Below, piece after piece: positions 10,676 to 21,169 of a stretch of 64,000 bases of DNA. How positions within the stretch are numbered: the first letter of the stretch is position 1; every line of letters starts with the position of its first letter. A program made the position numbers and the translations under genes. A model generated the notes under the pieces. That model did not search any database. It was given only the letters and a program-made list of their open reading frames with translations, and was not told the origin of the DNA. Location of the stretch: NCBI GenBank assembly GCA_018105865.1, contig CM030852.1, forward strand, positions 8,568,034 to 8,632,033. The letters run 5' to 3'. The stretch comes from Metaphire vulgaris (taxonomy: Eukaryota > Annelida > Clitellata > Crassiclitellata > Megascolecidae).

Positions 10676-10809
10676 CACATAACTATATAGCCTAATATTG
10701 GTAGGAGATAAAATTATAGCCGGTCGGTAATAAATTTATGTGTAGGAAATAAATTTATTACCGACCGGCTATAATTTTATTTCCAACCAGCAGTAGGCTA
10801 TATAGTTAT
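10676..10809. repeat. Inverted AT-rich repeat, Tatagttatgtgtag type
   Basis: The units ctacacataactatatagcc and aaattatagccggtcggtaa are followed by the same words inverted, gttaccgaccggctataatt-like and taggctatatagttat, forming a long imperfect palindrome. The same unit is in tandem at 12626-12850. The two parts were separated by the LINE at 10810-12625. Confidence 0.8.
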
Positions 10810-11299
10810 CTTCTTTCTTCTTTCTTTCCTTCCGTCTTTCCCTATTGGGTTGGACGATGGGTCTGAATGAGTTCCTTCCACTTCTGTCTGTCTCTTGGTG
10901 CTCTGGTCAATTGGATGAAGTTCATTTGCATTTCTTCTGCATTCTCTTTTAAGTTTTCTATCCATGTTTTTCTTGGTCTTCCTTTTCCCTTCAACATAGT
11001 TGTATAATGCTTTCTTTGGTAGTCTTTCTTCCTTCATTATTTCAACATGACCAAACCATTTCAGTCTTCGTTTCTGTATTGATTCGAGTATCGTTTCTTT
11101 TTGCTCTGTCTTTTTTCTCTGATCGTTTCATTTCTTATTCTTTGTCTTCTGCTGACTCCTGCTATTCCTCTTAACCAGTTCTGCAGTCATTAATCTTCTT
11201 TCGTCTTTCTTTTTTATGGTCCAGCATTCTGATCCATATAATAGTATTGGTTTGATCAGTGTATTACTGTATATAGCTTTAGTTTTGTTTTCAATGATA

Positions 11300-11620
11300 C
11301 TAGAAAAATGCTCGCTTCGCTCACGTGCAGGATAATACTAATATCTATCCACTTCGCGCAATGCTCGCTTCGCTCACTTCGCTCGCAGTGCAGGCTCGCT
11401 TCGCTTCGCTCGAGGCAACGAATATTCCAGGACGACCAATCAGAACGCTCACCCAGCCAACCAATCAGAACGCTTGAAGGTAACCAATGAGAACATCACT
11501 CAGCCAACCAATCAGGACGCTCGAACGCTTGAAGGTAACCAATCAGAACGCTCACACAGCCAACCAATCAGAACGCTTGAAGGTAACAGACATACAAAGG
11601 AAGGATTTTAATATTATAGA
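11300..11620 (-). mobile_element. Non-autonomous Helitron, downstream unit of tandem
   Basis: On the minus strand the unit starts TCTATAATATTAAAATCC at 11620 and ends CATTTTTCTAG at 11300, followed by host T. It carries repeated AACCAATCAGAACGCTTGAA-type words (11430-11590) and GCTCGCTTCGCTC runs near the 3' end. TC start, CTAG end and T afterwards are Helitron features. The short 3' hairpin expected upstream of CTRR is not clear, although the GCTCGC/GCGAAGC words could fold. Confidence 0.8.
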
Positions 11621-12073
11621 CTAGAAAGATGCTCGCTTCGCTCGCGCTCGTTTCGCTCGCACTCGCTTCGCTCGCAGTGCAGGATAATACTAATCCAATA
11701 CCTATACCTAATACCCAATCATTGAATTCATGCTGAACAACATTTCAATGATGTACTGTACATACGCCACCTAGCCAAGCTGTGCGCCACGTAATAATTA
11801 GGCCTATGTACGTTAAAATCACGCAACTGTGACCATTTGTGACGCTGTACACGTATTTTTTGTGTACGTTAAAATGTACGTTAAAATTGCGCAACTTCCT
11901 CAAGCTACGAACAATTGTTACCAATAGCAACGTCGTCGCACGCCCACCCCTCTGATGCTGCAATGACTCGACTAAACCGTGCTAAACGTACGCTTCGTCA
12001 AACGCTTCTTTGTCAACCAATGAGAACGCTTGAAGGTAACAGACATACAGAGTAAGGATCTTAATATTATAGA
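11621..12073 (-). mobile_element. Non-autonomous Helitron, upstream unit of tandem
   Basis: On the minus strand it starts TCTATAATATTAAGATCC at 12073, preceded by host A, and ends CATCTTTCTAG at 11621. Its last base is directly followed by the TC of the next unit at 11620, so the two are head to tail with no spacer. The first 60 bases match the other unit (GTATGTCTGTTACCTTCAAG and following); the middle differs, holding cgtacgttaaaat repeats. It lacks any Rep/helicase gene. Confidence 0.8.
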
Positions 12074-12625
12074 TTTGTTTGTCTTTCCATATCTTCTGAA
12101 GTTTTTCAAATGCTGCACTTGCTAGTCCAATTCTCCTTATTATGTCTTCTTCACTTAGGCCATCTTCTGTCAGTACTGATCCTAGGTATACGAATTTTGG
12201 TACTTGTTCTATTATTTCCTCCTTTAGTTTTAGATTAACTTTCCCCTTCTTGTTCCCCGTGACCATTGCTTTAGTTTTCTGTGTATTTATATTTAGCCCC
12301 ACTTCTCCGGCCTTGCTTATTTCATTGGTTAATATTTGCAGATGATCTGCTTTTGTTGTTATCACATCTATGTCATCTGCAACCTTAAATTATTTATTGT
12401 TTGTCCATATACTTTTACTCCAGCATCTTCTTCTTTTGTGTTTTGTATTGCTTTTTGCATTACTACATCTAGTATTATATTGAATAGCAGTGGAGACAAG
12501 CCACATCCTTGTCTCGTTCCAATTGTTATCTCAAATCATTCTGTTAGTTCCCCATTAATTTTCACTTTGATCATTGTTTTACTGTATAAGTTTTTATGAG
12601 ATTCACTAGCTTCTCTGGAATACCA

Positions 12626-12850
12626 TATATAGTTATAGGTAGAAAATAAATGTATTACCGACCGGCTATAATTTTATTTCCTACCAATATTAGGCTATAT
12701 AGTTATGTGTAGAAATAAATTTATTACCGAACGGCTATAATTTTATTTCCTACCAATATTAGGCTATATAGTTATGTGTAGAAAATAAATTTAATACCGA
12801 TCGGCTATAATTTTATTTCCCCATCAACAGTAGGCTATATAGTTATGTGT
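12626..12850 (+). repeat. Tandem 72-base AT-rich repeat
   Basis: Three units of the form tatagttatgtgtagaaa, taaatttattaccgaccgg, ctataattttatttcctacc, aatattaggcta. A matching palindromic pair lies at 10676-10809. Confidence 0.9.
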
Positions 12851-12910
12851 AGATAGGTAGGAAAGTTTAGTTCTTAAATTCTTTCCAGCTGATCTGGTAT
12901 CTCTAAACAG

Positions 12911-12970
<60 letters not shown>

Positions 12971-13005
12971 TTCAGGAGCCCATCAAGTTTATTTATCCTC
13001 GATGG
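12838..13005 (-). repeat. Right arm of inverted repeat, with (TA)n
   Basis: Inverse copy of 8497-8625. A (TA)n run at 12911-12967 replaces the short TATATATAA of the left arm. Confidence 0.85.
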
Positions 13006-13105
13006 ACCCGGCAGCGTAGATGAAATAAAGGATCTCGAAACATATCTTAACGGACTCCTTCCAGACATTAAGATTAGGCTAAATCACAGCGAATATTCTA
13101 TATAT

Positions 13106-13135
<30 letters not shown>
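13006..13135 (+). other. Possible reverse transcriptase scrap and (CTAT)n
   Basis: At 13008-13100 an open frame reads DGPGSVDEIKDLETYLNGLL PDIKIRL, which could be the segment after the catalytic aspartates in a Penelope-like or similar reverse transcriptase; this is weak. A (CTAT)n run follows at 13106-13135. Confidence 0.3.
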
Positions 13136-13136
<1 letters not shown>

Positions 13137-15690
13137 CTGTTTGTGTCTGTCTCTCTGTCGATGTCGCTTGTGTGGCATGAGAACAAGCTGGAGAGTTCTT
13201 TCTCGATCAGTGGATTGTCCCATTGTGATTGCTGATGTTGCTTTTCTATATTCGGCGTTTGCAGGCTGGTGATACTGCACCATTCTGCAGTTGCCGATGA
13301 CAGTCGTTCGTCTTCCGACAGTGGAGTACCTTGAAGGATGGCGGACTGTAGTGACGCTGTGCCGGCGGCGGAAGCCAGAAAGGCAGGAAGTGCCAGCGGT
13401 GACACGCGTCGAATTCCGAATCCTCCATGTTTGATTGGAAGAGAAGCCTAAATCCACTGAGAATCCGATAATGAAATGTTCAACACGGATTACAGGCATT
13501 CACGAAGCATGTTGTCAAACTTTTCAAGCAATGGATGTTGCATACACGGTGCCGCTCTAAGAGTGAAGAGCATTCGCTGAAAACCAAGCGAACAACGGAG
13601 GATGATAAGCGCCTCCTGGCTGTCCAATAGCAGCACACGTGAAAATCCTACTGAAAGTTTTGAGATGATTGCCTTCAAAGCATTTGTCAGGGCAGCACCT
13701 GTTGATAATGGTGCTCCTAACAAGCATGCGTCGTCCGGATTAGTAAGAGTGAATAAATTCAAGGGATCTGTAGTTGTCGACTTCGAGATAATTTCGCATT
13801 TGCTGATGTTCAGACTTAGGCCGATTGCATTTGCCTCATCCTTTAGAATATCTATATCCTTTGCCACCACAGTGCTTGCTCCTCCAAGGTTTACGTCATC
13901 CAGATATCCGATCACTAATGGTGAATTCAAACGCATAAGCAGTTGCTGTAATGGTAAACAGAATAGAAGGGGGCCCAATGGGTCACCTTGCTGCGCACCT
14001 CTTTGGGAAGTGATTGAGAATTCCCCAAATTTGAGAATTGACGGCTTGCTATAGGCCAGGTGGCAATAAGGGTAAATGTCCGGTATGTGTGAGCATACGG
14101 CTGAGAGCATAGCTGCACGGCTTAAGCTGTTGAAGGCGTTGCTAAAATCCAGTTTTACTAGCACTTCGTCATCGTGCATCTGTTCAATGAACCGCCTCGC
14201 TGAGTGCACAGCAGCTTCGCATCGTCCAGGAATGCCAACACCGAGTTTCTTTGACGCGAAGAAGTTGCAGAGTTGGCAAATGGCGTAAGTGTTGGCACAT
14301 TTCGAAGCAAGACGTCGCCAATAATACCCGATGGCTATTGGCCGGAGACCTCCTGTCTTTTTTCTGGAGTGCCATGAGTGTTCCCCAAAAAAGCATTGGA
14401 GACACGGTTCTGGGCAGGTGCCTTTCAAAAGGAGGTTGATGAAAGACGTCAATGATGAAAGCAACATACTGCCAGTTTCTTTGCATTTTATAAGCGATAG
14501 AATGTGCTGTGGACTAATACCATCTGGCCCTCCGGCTGATCCTGGCGGAAAAGAACAGATGGCCTTCAGCACATCATTCGGTGATGCCTGAAAGACAGTC
14601 GAAGGCAGTAGCTGTGAAGGCATTGATTCATTGGCCTCTGGCTCGGGATATTTTCTTGTCAGCTCCTTCAGCCCATCTCTGTCTGGCAGAACTGGTTCAT
14701 CTTCTGAACAAAGAATTCTCACAGCAGCACGAATATTTTCCTCCTCCAGCTTTGCAGACACGGCAGCTGCAGTTTTTTCATCCCTTGACAAGTTTCTGCG
14801 AGATGTTTCAAAGTTACTTGAAATTTTTACCGCATACCGCATGGCATCATTGGAAAAGGAAGTTTCTGAGAACATGGTAACATTTTTCTTAATTCGAGTT
14901 GACAGAAGCTGTCTTTTACCTCCTCTCTTTGGTACGGGGAGGATGTATTCGCCAAAATGTAAAAGTTTCGACCACAGATCACAGTTGTCTGGGTGGGTCA
15001 CGATCAGTGGCGTAACGTGGGGGAGGGCGGGGGGCACTTTGTTGACTGCCCCCGGGCCCCGGGCGGGGGGGCCCCCAAAGAGGGGTCTAAGCTAGGGTTA
15101 GGTTAGGGTTAACCCTAACTTCTTAACCCTAACAACCCTAACAACCCTAACCCTAGAAATGAACGTGCTGACGACCTTTTTTTTGCTCGTCAGGATGAAA
15201 AAGGAGGTGATGACGTTTTTTTTGCTCGTCAGCTCGAAGCTTTTGGGCCCCCATGGCAAAGATGCCCCCCGGGCCCCCAAAAGTCACGCTACGCCACTGG
15301 TCACGATGTACTCTAGCAGCTTGCTAGCGCCTCACTCACACAAGGGCGTGCGCTTGCTGGTATGTGCCTCAAGAGCCGACCTGAAACGCACGGATGTGAC
15401 AGCAGGGTGCTGTCAGTCGAACTCTCAGCGTTGTCTACTTTCTGATCAGCGATCTTATCTGAATCTGGACGGTTGGAAAGTTCCGCGTTCTTAGGTTGGT
15501 CGACAGAGGATTGCAAGATGGACGCTGGCTCTCTGTGTGACCCTGGGCATGGGCTGTTGCGCGGACCATGCCTATGAATTAGACCGTCACTGTTGTGTAG
15601 TTGCCTGACTTGGTGACAAATACTGCAAATGCTCTTCGCCTTTAGCAAGGACTGCGAAGTTGGCCACGGTTGGTCCGAAGTCGAAGACAT
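13127..15690 (-). pseudogene. R2/R4-like reverse transcriptase retrotransposon, broken
   Basis: Transcribed right to left. At 15690-15560 lies a zinc-knuckle-like N-terminal motif, CSICHQVRQLHNSDGLIHRH ending PCPGS. After a frame change and the MITE at 15005-15299 comes a 510-codon frame (down to 13490): LLHFGEYILPVPKRGGKRQL, GSAGGPDGISPQHILSLI, GGLRPIAIGYYWRRLASKCA, VLVKLDFSNAFNSLSRAAML (motif A), SQRGAQQGDPLGPLLFCLPL (motif B) and IGYLDDVNLGG (motif C, YLDD). Past a frameshift at about 13450 it continues SPLALPAFLASAAGTASLQS to 13127, where microsatellite sequence cuts it off. Relatives that I recall carry an endonuclease-like region further downstream; it is absent here. An in-frame stop lies at about 15330. 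Clade placement is tentative. Confidence 0.85.
15005..15299. mobile_element. hAT-type MITE with telomere-like core
   Basis: TIRs are CAGTGGCGTAACGTG at the left and the inverse of CAGTGGCGTAGCGTG at the right. The target duplication is GTCACGAT (14997-15004 and 15300-15307, perfect 8 bases). It interrupts the R2/R4-like ORF. Inside, 15085-15156 is a palindromic set of TTAGGG/CCCTAA words, and 15160-15240 holds two copies of a motif near GACGACC-T8-GCTCGTCA. Confidence 0.95.
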
Positions 15691-15699
15691 TTAGCGACG

Positions 15700-15975
15700 G
15701 GAGACGTCTAACTGGAGACGACGACGACGACGTCAACAGAATGTTTACGAATTGCGGCCATTTTTAACGGTGAAGTTAGGCAAAGATTTCACGCTAAATT
15801 TACGAAATCCCGACCGAAAATTACAACAGTGTACTGGTAGGCAGGTCGACAAAACGAAAATCTCCGATAGTATACGTATACTGAATGAAAATATACGTCG
15901 CGACTTGAAATAAATAAATAAAAGTCCACGACTCAGCGAAATATCAACTGTCACGCTGCAGCGCCACCTACCGAA

Positions 15976-16032
<57 letters not shown>

Positions 16033-16080
16033 TTCAAGTAAATCATTCTTCGTTTATTATAATTTTCTGTTATTACTTTA
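15700..16080. other. Intronic, with (ATT)n
   Basis: A (GAC/ACG)n short run at 15718-15735 and an (ATT)n microsatellite at 15975-16033. No gene seen. Confidence 0.7.
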
Positions 16081-16685
16081 ATTAATCCAAGTTAAGCAAT
16101 TTTAATCGATGAACGTCTTACTGCATCTGTTGTCTCATTCTATTTCCCTTTGCAGTTCCTTGATGCTTTCCATACAGTTGTTTAGATACTTTGTATGCCA
16201 TTAGGGCCGTCGCAAGTTTATCCTGTGAAACGCAAGGACCAGATTTTTAAAAAGACCACACTGATAACAGAAATAGCAAGATTTTTCGAACAGAATCAAC
16301 TCGAAAGATATGAGAGATGTTTGAATTTGCTATTCCAAGTCAATTTGGCTTTTCTCACTCTGTTGCGGCTTCTTATTCTTTAGGTATTGTTTATTGCTAC
16401 GTTAGCGACCATGAATTTCCACTGTTTCGATTTTGACTTTCCCTTATTAATTTGATGTTGTTTTTGACCCCTCTATCCCTTCTCGTAGGCAATCTAAATA
16501 GGTGTTTCTATGTCTTCATCTAGCTCTATTTCCTTCTACTTTTCCAGTTACCGCTAAGTGCTCCAGGTCTTCCATCCGCATTACTTGTACCAAGAATGAG
16601 AACTATCTTTTTTGATGGTTATCATTAGCATTGGTAGTGTTCTAACATATTTTGATGCTGTGCTTGTCACGAATAAAGATTATTA

Positions 16686-17040
16686 TTATTATTTCCATCA
16701 AGATTTCTTAATTGGCTTTCTTTTCCGCCTATTCAATCTTCAGCATCCTTCGAAGGAACCAAATTTCTTGTATTGCATAACTTTTCAATATGTTCCATGT
16801 TTCTTCTCCATACAAGAGGACTGACCGAACGTGCAGTGGCGGCTCCACCGGGGAGGTCAGGGGGCCGTGCCCCCTATTGAGTGCCTGGCCCCCCAGTGGC
16901 CCCCCAGTTGGGACCCTATACTTAATGCTACATACATTAAACAACAAATGGTTGGCCCCCATGATTAGAAGTTGCCACCCCAACGGCCCCCCACTTGTCA
17001 AATCCTAGAGCCGCCACTGCGAACGTACTGTAGTTTTTGA
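16686..17040 (-). pseudogene. RTE-like LINE C-terminal scrap split by MITE
   Basis: On the minus strand, VRSVLLYGEETWNI and LRRMLKIE followed by EKKAN and EIL words resemble the C-terminal half of the RTE-like ORFs at 18255 and 44897. The MITE at 16834-17019 sits within the VRS codons. Stops are frequent. Confidence 0.65.
16834..17019. mobile_element. hAT-type MITE, 186 bases
   Basis: TIR CAGTGGCGGCTC at the left and its inverse at the right. The target duplication is CGAACGTG on the left and CGAACGTA on the right (7 of 8). The interior is rich in GGCCCCCC/CCCCCC words. Confidence 0.92.
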
Positions 17041-17409
17041 GCACTCTTCATCGTGCCTAGTAAGAGATGTGCCTAGAGAACGCAAATTACACATTTGGAT
17101 ACACAATTTCAACTTCACATTTCTATAGAATGTGTAGTGCTACAGTGGCAACTGATCATGTCCTTTTCAAAGGCGATGCTTAAATATAGGCCTACTTAGT
17201 AGTAACAGTGTTTGATGCTTCGGTCGTTTAGTGACAATTACAGATCCAGCTTGGAGCTATGCTACAAAATAGAACCATAAAGATCGACTAAGCAACAAAG
17301 ATTGCAGAAGATTCATATACTCATTTTGAACCGGAATCGCATACTTGAGATTAGATAACATTCAAGTCGTAAACTCCATTTAATAGAAATTTATGCATAC
17401 ATTTCTAGT

Positions 17410-17770
17410 CATAGATGTAAAAAAGCGTTTTTATGTTTTTATGTTACTTAAAAACATGTTTTTAATATTTTTTCAGAGTTCCTTATGGTTTTTATCTTAT
17501 TTCCTGCATATCAATTTATATAAATTTCCTACTCCCAAGCATTCTAAAATTTTATTATCGATTCATTCTGAGCGAATTTGGACTCATCTTCTTGGGGATG
17601 CTGCCTATTCAAGTCAGTCAATATTGTTTCAATATGTGTCAAATGTGACGCGTGGACGGATGGTAGATAAAGGACTGTAAACCATCCAATGTTTTTAATG
17701 TTTTTTTATATTTTTCTAAAAACATGTTTTTCGTGTTTTTTATTTTAATATTTATGTTTTTACATCTATG
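17410..17770. mobile_element. hAT-type element, CATAGATGTAAAAA family
   Basis: TIR CATAGATGTAAAAA at both ends in inverse orientation. The target duplication is TTTCTAGT at 17402-17409 and 17771-17778, a perfect 8 bases. An internal frame with SERIWTHLLGDAAYSSQSIL may be a transposon remnant; I do not recognise it firmly. It belongs to the same family as 27088-27894. Confidence 0.93.
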
Positions 17771-18009
17771 TTTCTAGTCGCCATAAATATTCTTAATACG
17801 AGGTTGCGTAGATATCATAAAATCAGAGGAAACCAGGGCTACCAAAACGGAAATATGAAAAGAGACTAAATGTTTAAGAAATAAGCTACCCAAGAATACT
17901 TCTAGGAGTTAACAGACTAAAAACTTAGAAATGAAGATATATGGCTGCGGATTGGTCTGAAAAACCCATTATGGACAACTCAGAAGAAAGAAGTTAGCAT
18001 GGTACGGGC

Positions 18010-19164
18010 ATGCATACAGGATGGAAGACTCGAGACCTCCCAAAGAAGCACGCTACACGAACAAGGAAGATAAAAACGGAAGAAGCAGGCAACGAAAACA
18101 CGGATAAGACAGATGAGGTTCAGAAGAACATTAACAAACTCAGAAACGAGTTTCCTAATCGAAGACATTGGTTAATAGATTCACGTTTCATCATACCTGC
18201 TAATTTACTTGATCTGACTACTTTCCAATATGACCTGGATATTTTTCAGTGGATAAAACCAAGGTAATGGCAACAAAAGGCAAGAGCTGCAACATCAAAA
18301 TTCAGAGTACAGTATTGGAACAGGTCAACACCTTCCCGTACCTGTATTTAGGGTCCATCATATCAGACGACACTTCAAGCAAAGCCGACATAAGAAGCAG
18401 ACTGAATAAAGGACGTGGAGCGGGAACATCACTAAACAAAATATGGAAAAGTCACAACATTCCTGTGAGCACAAAAGTCCGGTTAATGAGATCAATGGTG
18501 TGGCCAGTCGCCACATATGGCTGTGAAAGCTGGACAATAATGAAGGAAGATGAACGGCGCATTCAGGCATTCGAAATGAAAGGTTTAAGACAAATAATGA
18601 GAGTTTCCTGGAAAGCAAAGAAGACAAATGAGTGGGTAATGGATAAAGCAGGAGTTCAAAGAACCCTACTGGAAACAGTAAAGAAAAGAAAACTAAAATA
18701 CTGGGGACATATTATGCGAACAAAGCAGGAATGTCTGGAGAAGGACATAATGCAAGGCACAATGCCTGGATCACGAAAAAGAGGCAGGCCAAGAAAAAAG
18801 TGGGAAGACAACATCAAAGAGTGGACAGGACTCACTATCGAGCACGCGATAAGAAGAGCAGAAGATCGTAACATCTGGAAGATGACAGTCCATAATGCAA
18901 CCAAACTTCGGAGCGAAGACGGTTGAAGACAAGACAAGACAAGACATTTTTCAGTGGATGGATATAGACAATTTTGAAATGCAACATGTTGAATTTAAGA
19001 CGTCAAAATTTGCAGAATTGCGACAAATTCTGGAAGAAGATTGCTTGAATAAGTTATTTTCAGGTGTAGAACAGCCCTCTATGGAACACTCATCTGAATT
19101 GCTTTTAATAACATCATTACCGACTGCGTCCTTACAAAGTTTACAGCACTGCAGAAATTGCTAG
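18010..19164 (+). pseudogene. hAT-like transposase fragment split by a LINE
   Basis: Before the LINE: EVQKNINKLRNEFPNRRHWL and NLLDLTTFQYDLDIFQW (to 18254). After it, in the same frame once the 14-base duplication is allowed for: MDIDNFEMQHVEFKTSKFAE and LRQILEEDCLNKL (18958-19164). The FEMQ-EF--S-F-ELR-LE pattern recalls the dimerisation half of GTF2IRD2/ZBED-type hAT transposases, but the typical C-terminal CE-FS motif is not visible. The continuous frame across the empty site shows the ORF was still largely open when the LINE arrived. Confidence 0.55.
18255..18945 (+). mobile_element. RTE-like LINE 3' end with 14-base duplication
   Basis: The target duplication atttttcagtggat lies at 18241-18254 and 18946-18959. 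The 5'-truncated ORF is open for about 220 codons: LEQVNTFPYLYLGSIISDD, SMVWPVATYGCESWTIMKED, EMKGLRQIMRVSWKAKKTNE, RKLKYWGHIMRTKQECLEKD and SRKRGRPRKKWEDNIKEW, ending LRSEDG and a stop. This is the C-terminal region of RTE-like non-LTR elements. The 3' tail is (GACAA)n. It is a young, well-preserved insertion. Confidence 0.92.
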
Positions 19165-20221
19165 CACTGTGTACACTTACAGTTCTAAAGGAGGGAGAGA
19201 GGAATTAACGAGATAAAACACACAAACTAGAGTGATTCTGGACGACACAATATTTGCTCTGCAATGAGCGTTGTATATGTTGTTTTATAACTTTTTAAAT
19301 ATATAAAAGATAGTTTTCCAGTGAGTACGAGGAAATCGAAGTCGTTTTTTGTAGCGTGTGACTGTTTGAACAAGAAAGTTGTCCCACTAGAACGATGGCG
19401 CACCGTGGGACAACACCTTAGCATGTAATCAGAATCAGATTGGAAATCAGCACCGTGTGTCAACCGCCCAACCAGGATAGTGCACAACTGGATTATAGAG
19501 GTATCACATAATATCAGTGGGTGCAGGCTGATAGTATTCCATTTCCACCTGAAAGTAGAGCAACGCTAGGGTAGCAATCTATTAAGTCTATTTTGTATAA
19601 TTGATTTAAAAATAGACCTTGAGAGAATATGATTTTCGCTAACATCTTTTACCGACCTTCCCTTGCTTCCAGAAACTCATTGTGAAATCAATATTCATTT
19701 CTTGTTCGACGCTCCAAATCAGCAAAATCTTATCTACACAAGACCACGGCATTGAATAAATTTCAGAGAGCACATTTAGTTTTTTAAAAACTAATCACTA
19801 CAATTCCCTCGTGAGTGAACCATTGACTTTCATAACACCAAGCAGAGCTCATCAACCTCTAGAATTCAACAATTTATTTGCATTTAAAAAATATGTATAT
19901 TTTAATAACAAAACTTATACATCAACAATAATCTGCATAAAGATTGTAGCTGATTTAATATCAAAGAATTGCAATTATTCACGTTTGCCAATTTTCACTT
20001 ATGGGTACTTATAATTTTATATTCTTCTAGAGCATCGACGTCATCACTGCTCATCAGCAATTATGTTACACTTTAATATGAAAAAATTAAAATGACAGGC
20101 GAAAACAAAAACCTATATATATATATATGTCAACGCTTGTTGCAAGGGGACATTTCTTACTATTTCGAAAATGGCAAAAACTTAGCATTAAAGAATTCTT
20201 CTTTTGCGTATGCATTCTTAC
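19165..20221. other. Intronic, no feature seen
   Basis: AT-rich sequence with a short (TA)n at 20112-20128. No exon or element end is supported. Confidence 0.5.
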
Positions 20222-20299
20222 TATAAAAATTATTGCATTGTCCAAGAACAGGACCTCGACATAGACTCGATTCAACCCATCTAGTATCATGCTTTGGTG
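20222..20299 (-). CDS. TRPM-like channel, probable cytosolic-repeat exon
   Basis: A 78-base minus-strand stretch between TTCTTGCTAG and donor GTAAGA, open in phase 0: HQSMILDGLNRVYVEVLFLD and NAIIFI. The pattern S-I-D-L---V-FV-L-L-NG resembles the short helix repeat in the TRPM cytosolic region that reads roughly A-L-DRV-FV-L-LENG. It lies in correct order between exons at 21.7 and 5.6 kb. Phases do not join directly to either neighbour, so small exons are missing on both sides. Confidence 0.5.
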
Positions 20300-21169
20300 C
20301 TAGCAAGAATTTTTCATTTTATTTCACAATAACTGACCAAAATTTTCAAGCTCTACCAGATTTTAGGCTGTCCTTTAAATTTCTACAATCACCAAGGCGA
20401 ACACGCTTATGAATCCGTTAACTCTTCGAGGCATTATGAAGAAATCAATTGTATACAGTCATACTTTAATAATTAATTAATGATAGTAGGCCTATATTTA
20501 TTTATGTGTGTGTGTTTGTGACGACCTTACGTCGTCAGTAGGCCTATACACATACTGTCAGCAGTCTGCATTGCCGCTGTCATAATGAACTATCTTTGGT
20601 TAGCATAGCCTTAGTGGGTAGATCAGCCGCGGGCGAGAGCTGGCCAACAGACGCAAGAGGAAGGTTCCGTTATATAAGGGGTGGTAACAAAGCAAATCGG
20701 GAAGAGAACGCCGAGAGGACTAGAGGGAGACAGAGAGAAGGAATAAAGGAATATATCAGAAATGAAGGAGGAAAAGAAAAGGATAAGAAGACAGACAGGA
20801 GGAACAGAATTAAATACGAAAATATGGGGATGCATTAGAATCTGCTGCTGAACTTGCCTCTGCCGACTCGCTCATCATTCACAAATAGCGTCGACGCCGT
20901 AAGTAGCGATGACATTATTATCAGTGTGATATATTATTCAAGTTACGTATGCTGCTTACGAACAGGAATATAAATATAGGGGGATTGTAGGCCCATTACG
21001 CTGGCAATAGCAAATAGCGAATAATTGTAGTAATAATTACATTAATAATTATATTAATGGTTTGATGTCACATTTGTGTTCTGAAGACCTGCTCCAACTA
21101 CCCCTCTACATATGGCGAAGCGCCATACTCCAAGGACAGAAAGCGACACTACGGTTCGCGGTGGTTACG
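20300..21169. other. Intronic, no feature seen
   Basis: Includes a short (TG)n at 20503-20520 and purine-rich sequence at 20690-20830 that opens meaningless frames. No missing exon was found here. Confidence 0.5.

Larger units (their letters stand above)
10810..12625 (-). mobile_element. RTE-like LINE, 5' truncated, with target-site duplication
   Basis: The element is flanked by an 11-base duplication, tatatagttat, at 10799-10809 and 12626-12636. On the minus strand it encodes GIPEKLVNLI, KVKINGELTE, GTRQGCGLSPLLFNIILDVV (motif B), HLQILTNEISKAGEVGLNIN, PKFVYLGSVLTEDG, NTLIKPILLYGSECWTIKKK and, at the C-terminus, KRECRRNANELHPIDQSTKR. A purine-rich tail (AAGAAAGAAG) ends it at about 10810. 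Several stops and frameshifts are present. A Helitron pair (11300-12073) sits inside the coding region; without it the frame reads on through DKQISLKTKLKAIYSNTLIK. Confidence 0.85.

Noticed and set aside
20596..20838. 80-codon Arg/Glu/Lys frame
   Set aside because: Purine-rich composition, no homologue recognised, no splice context.
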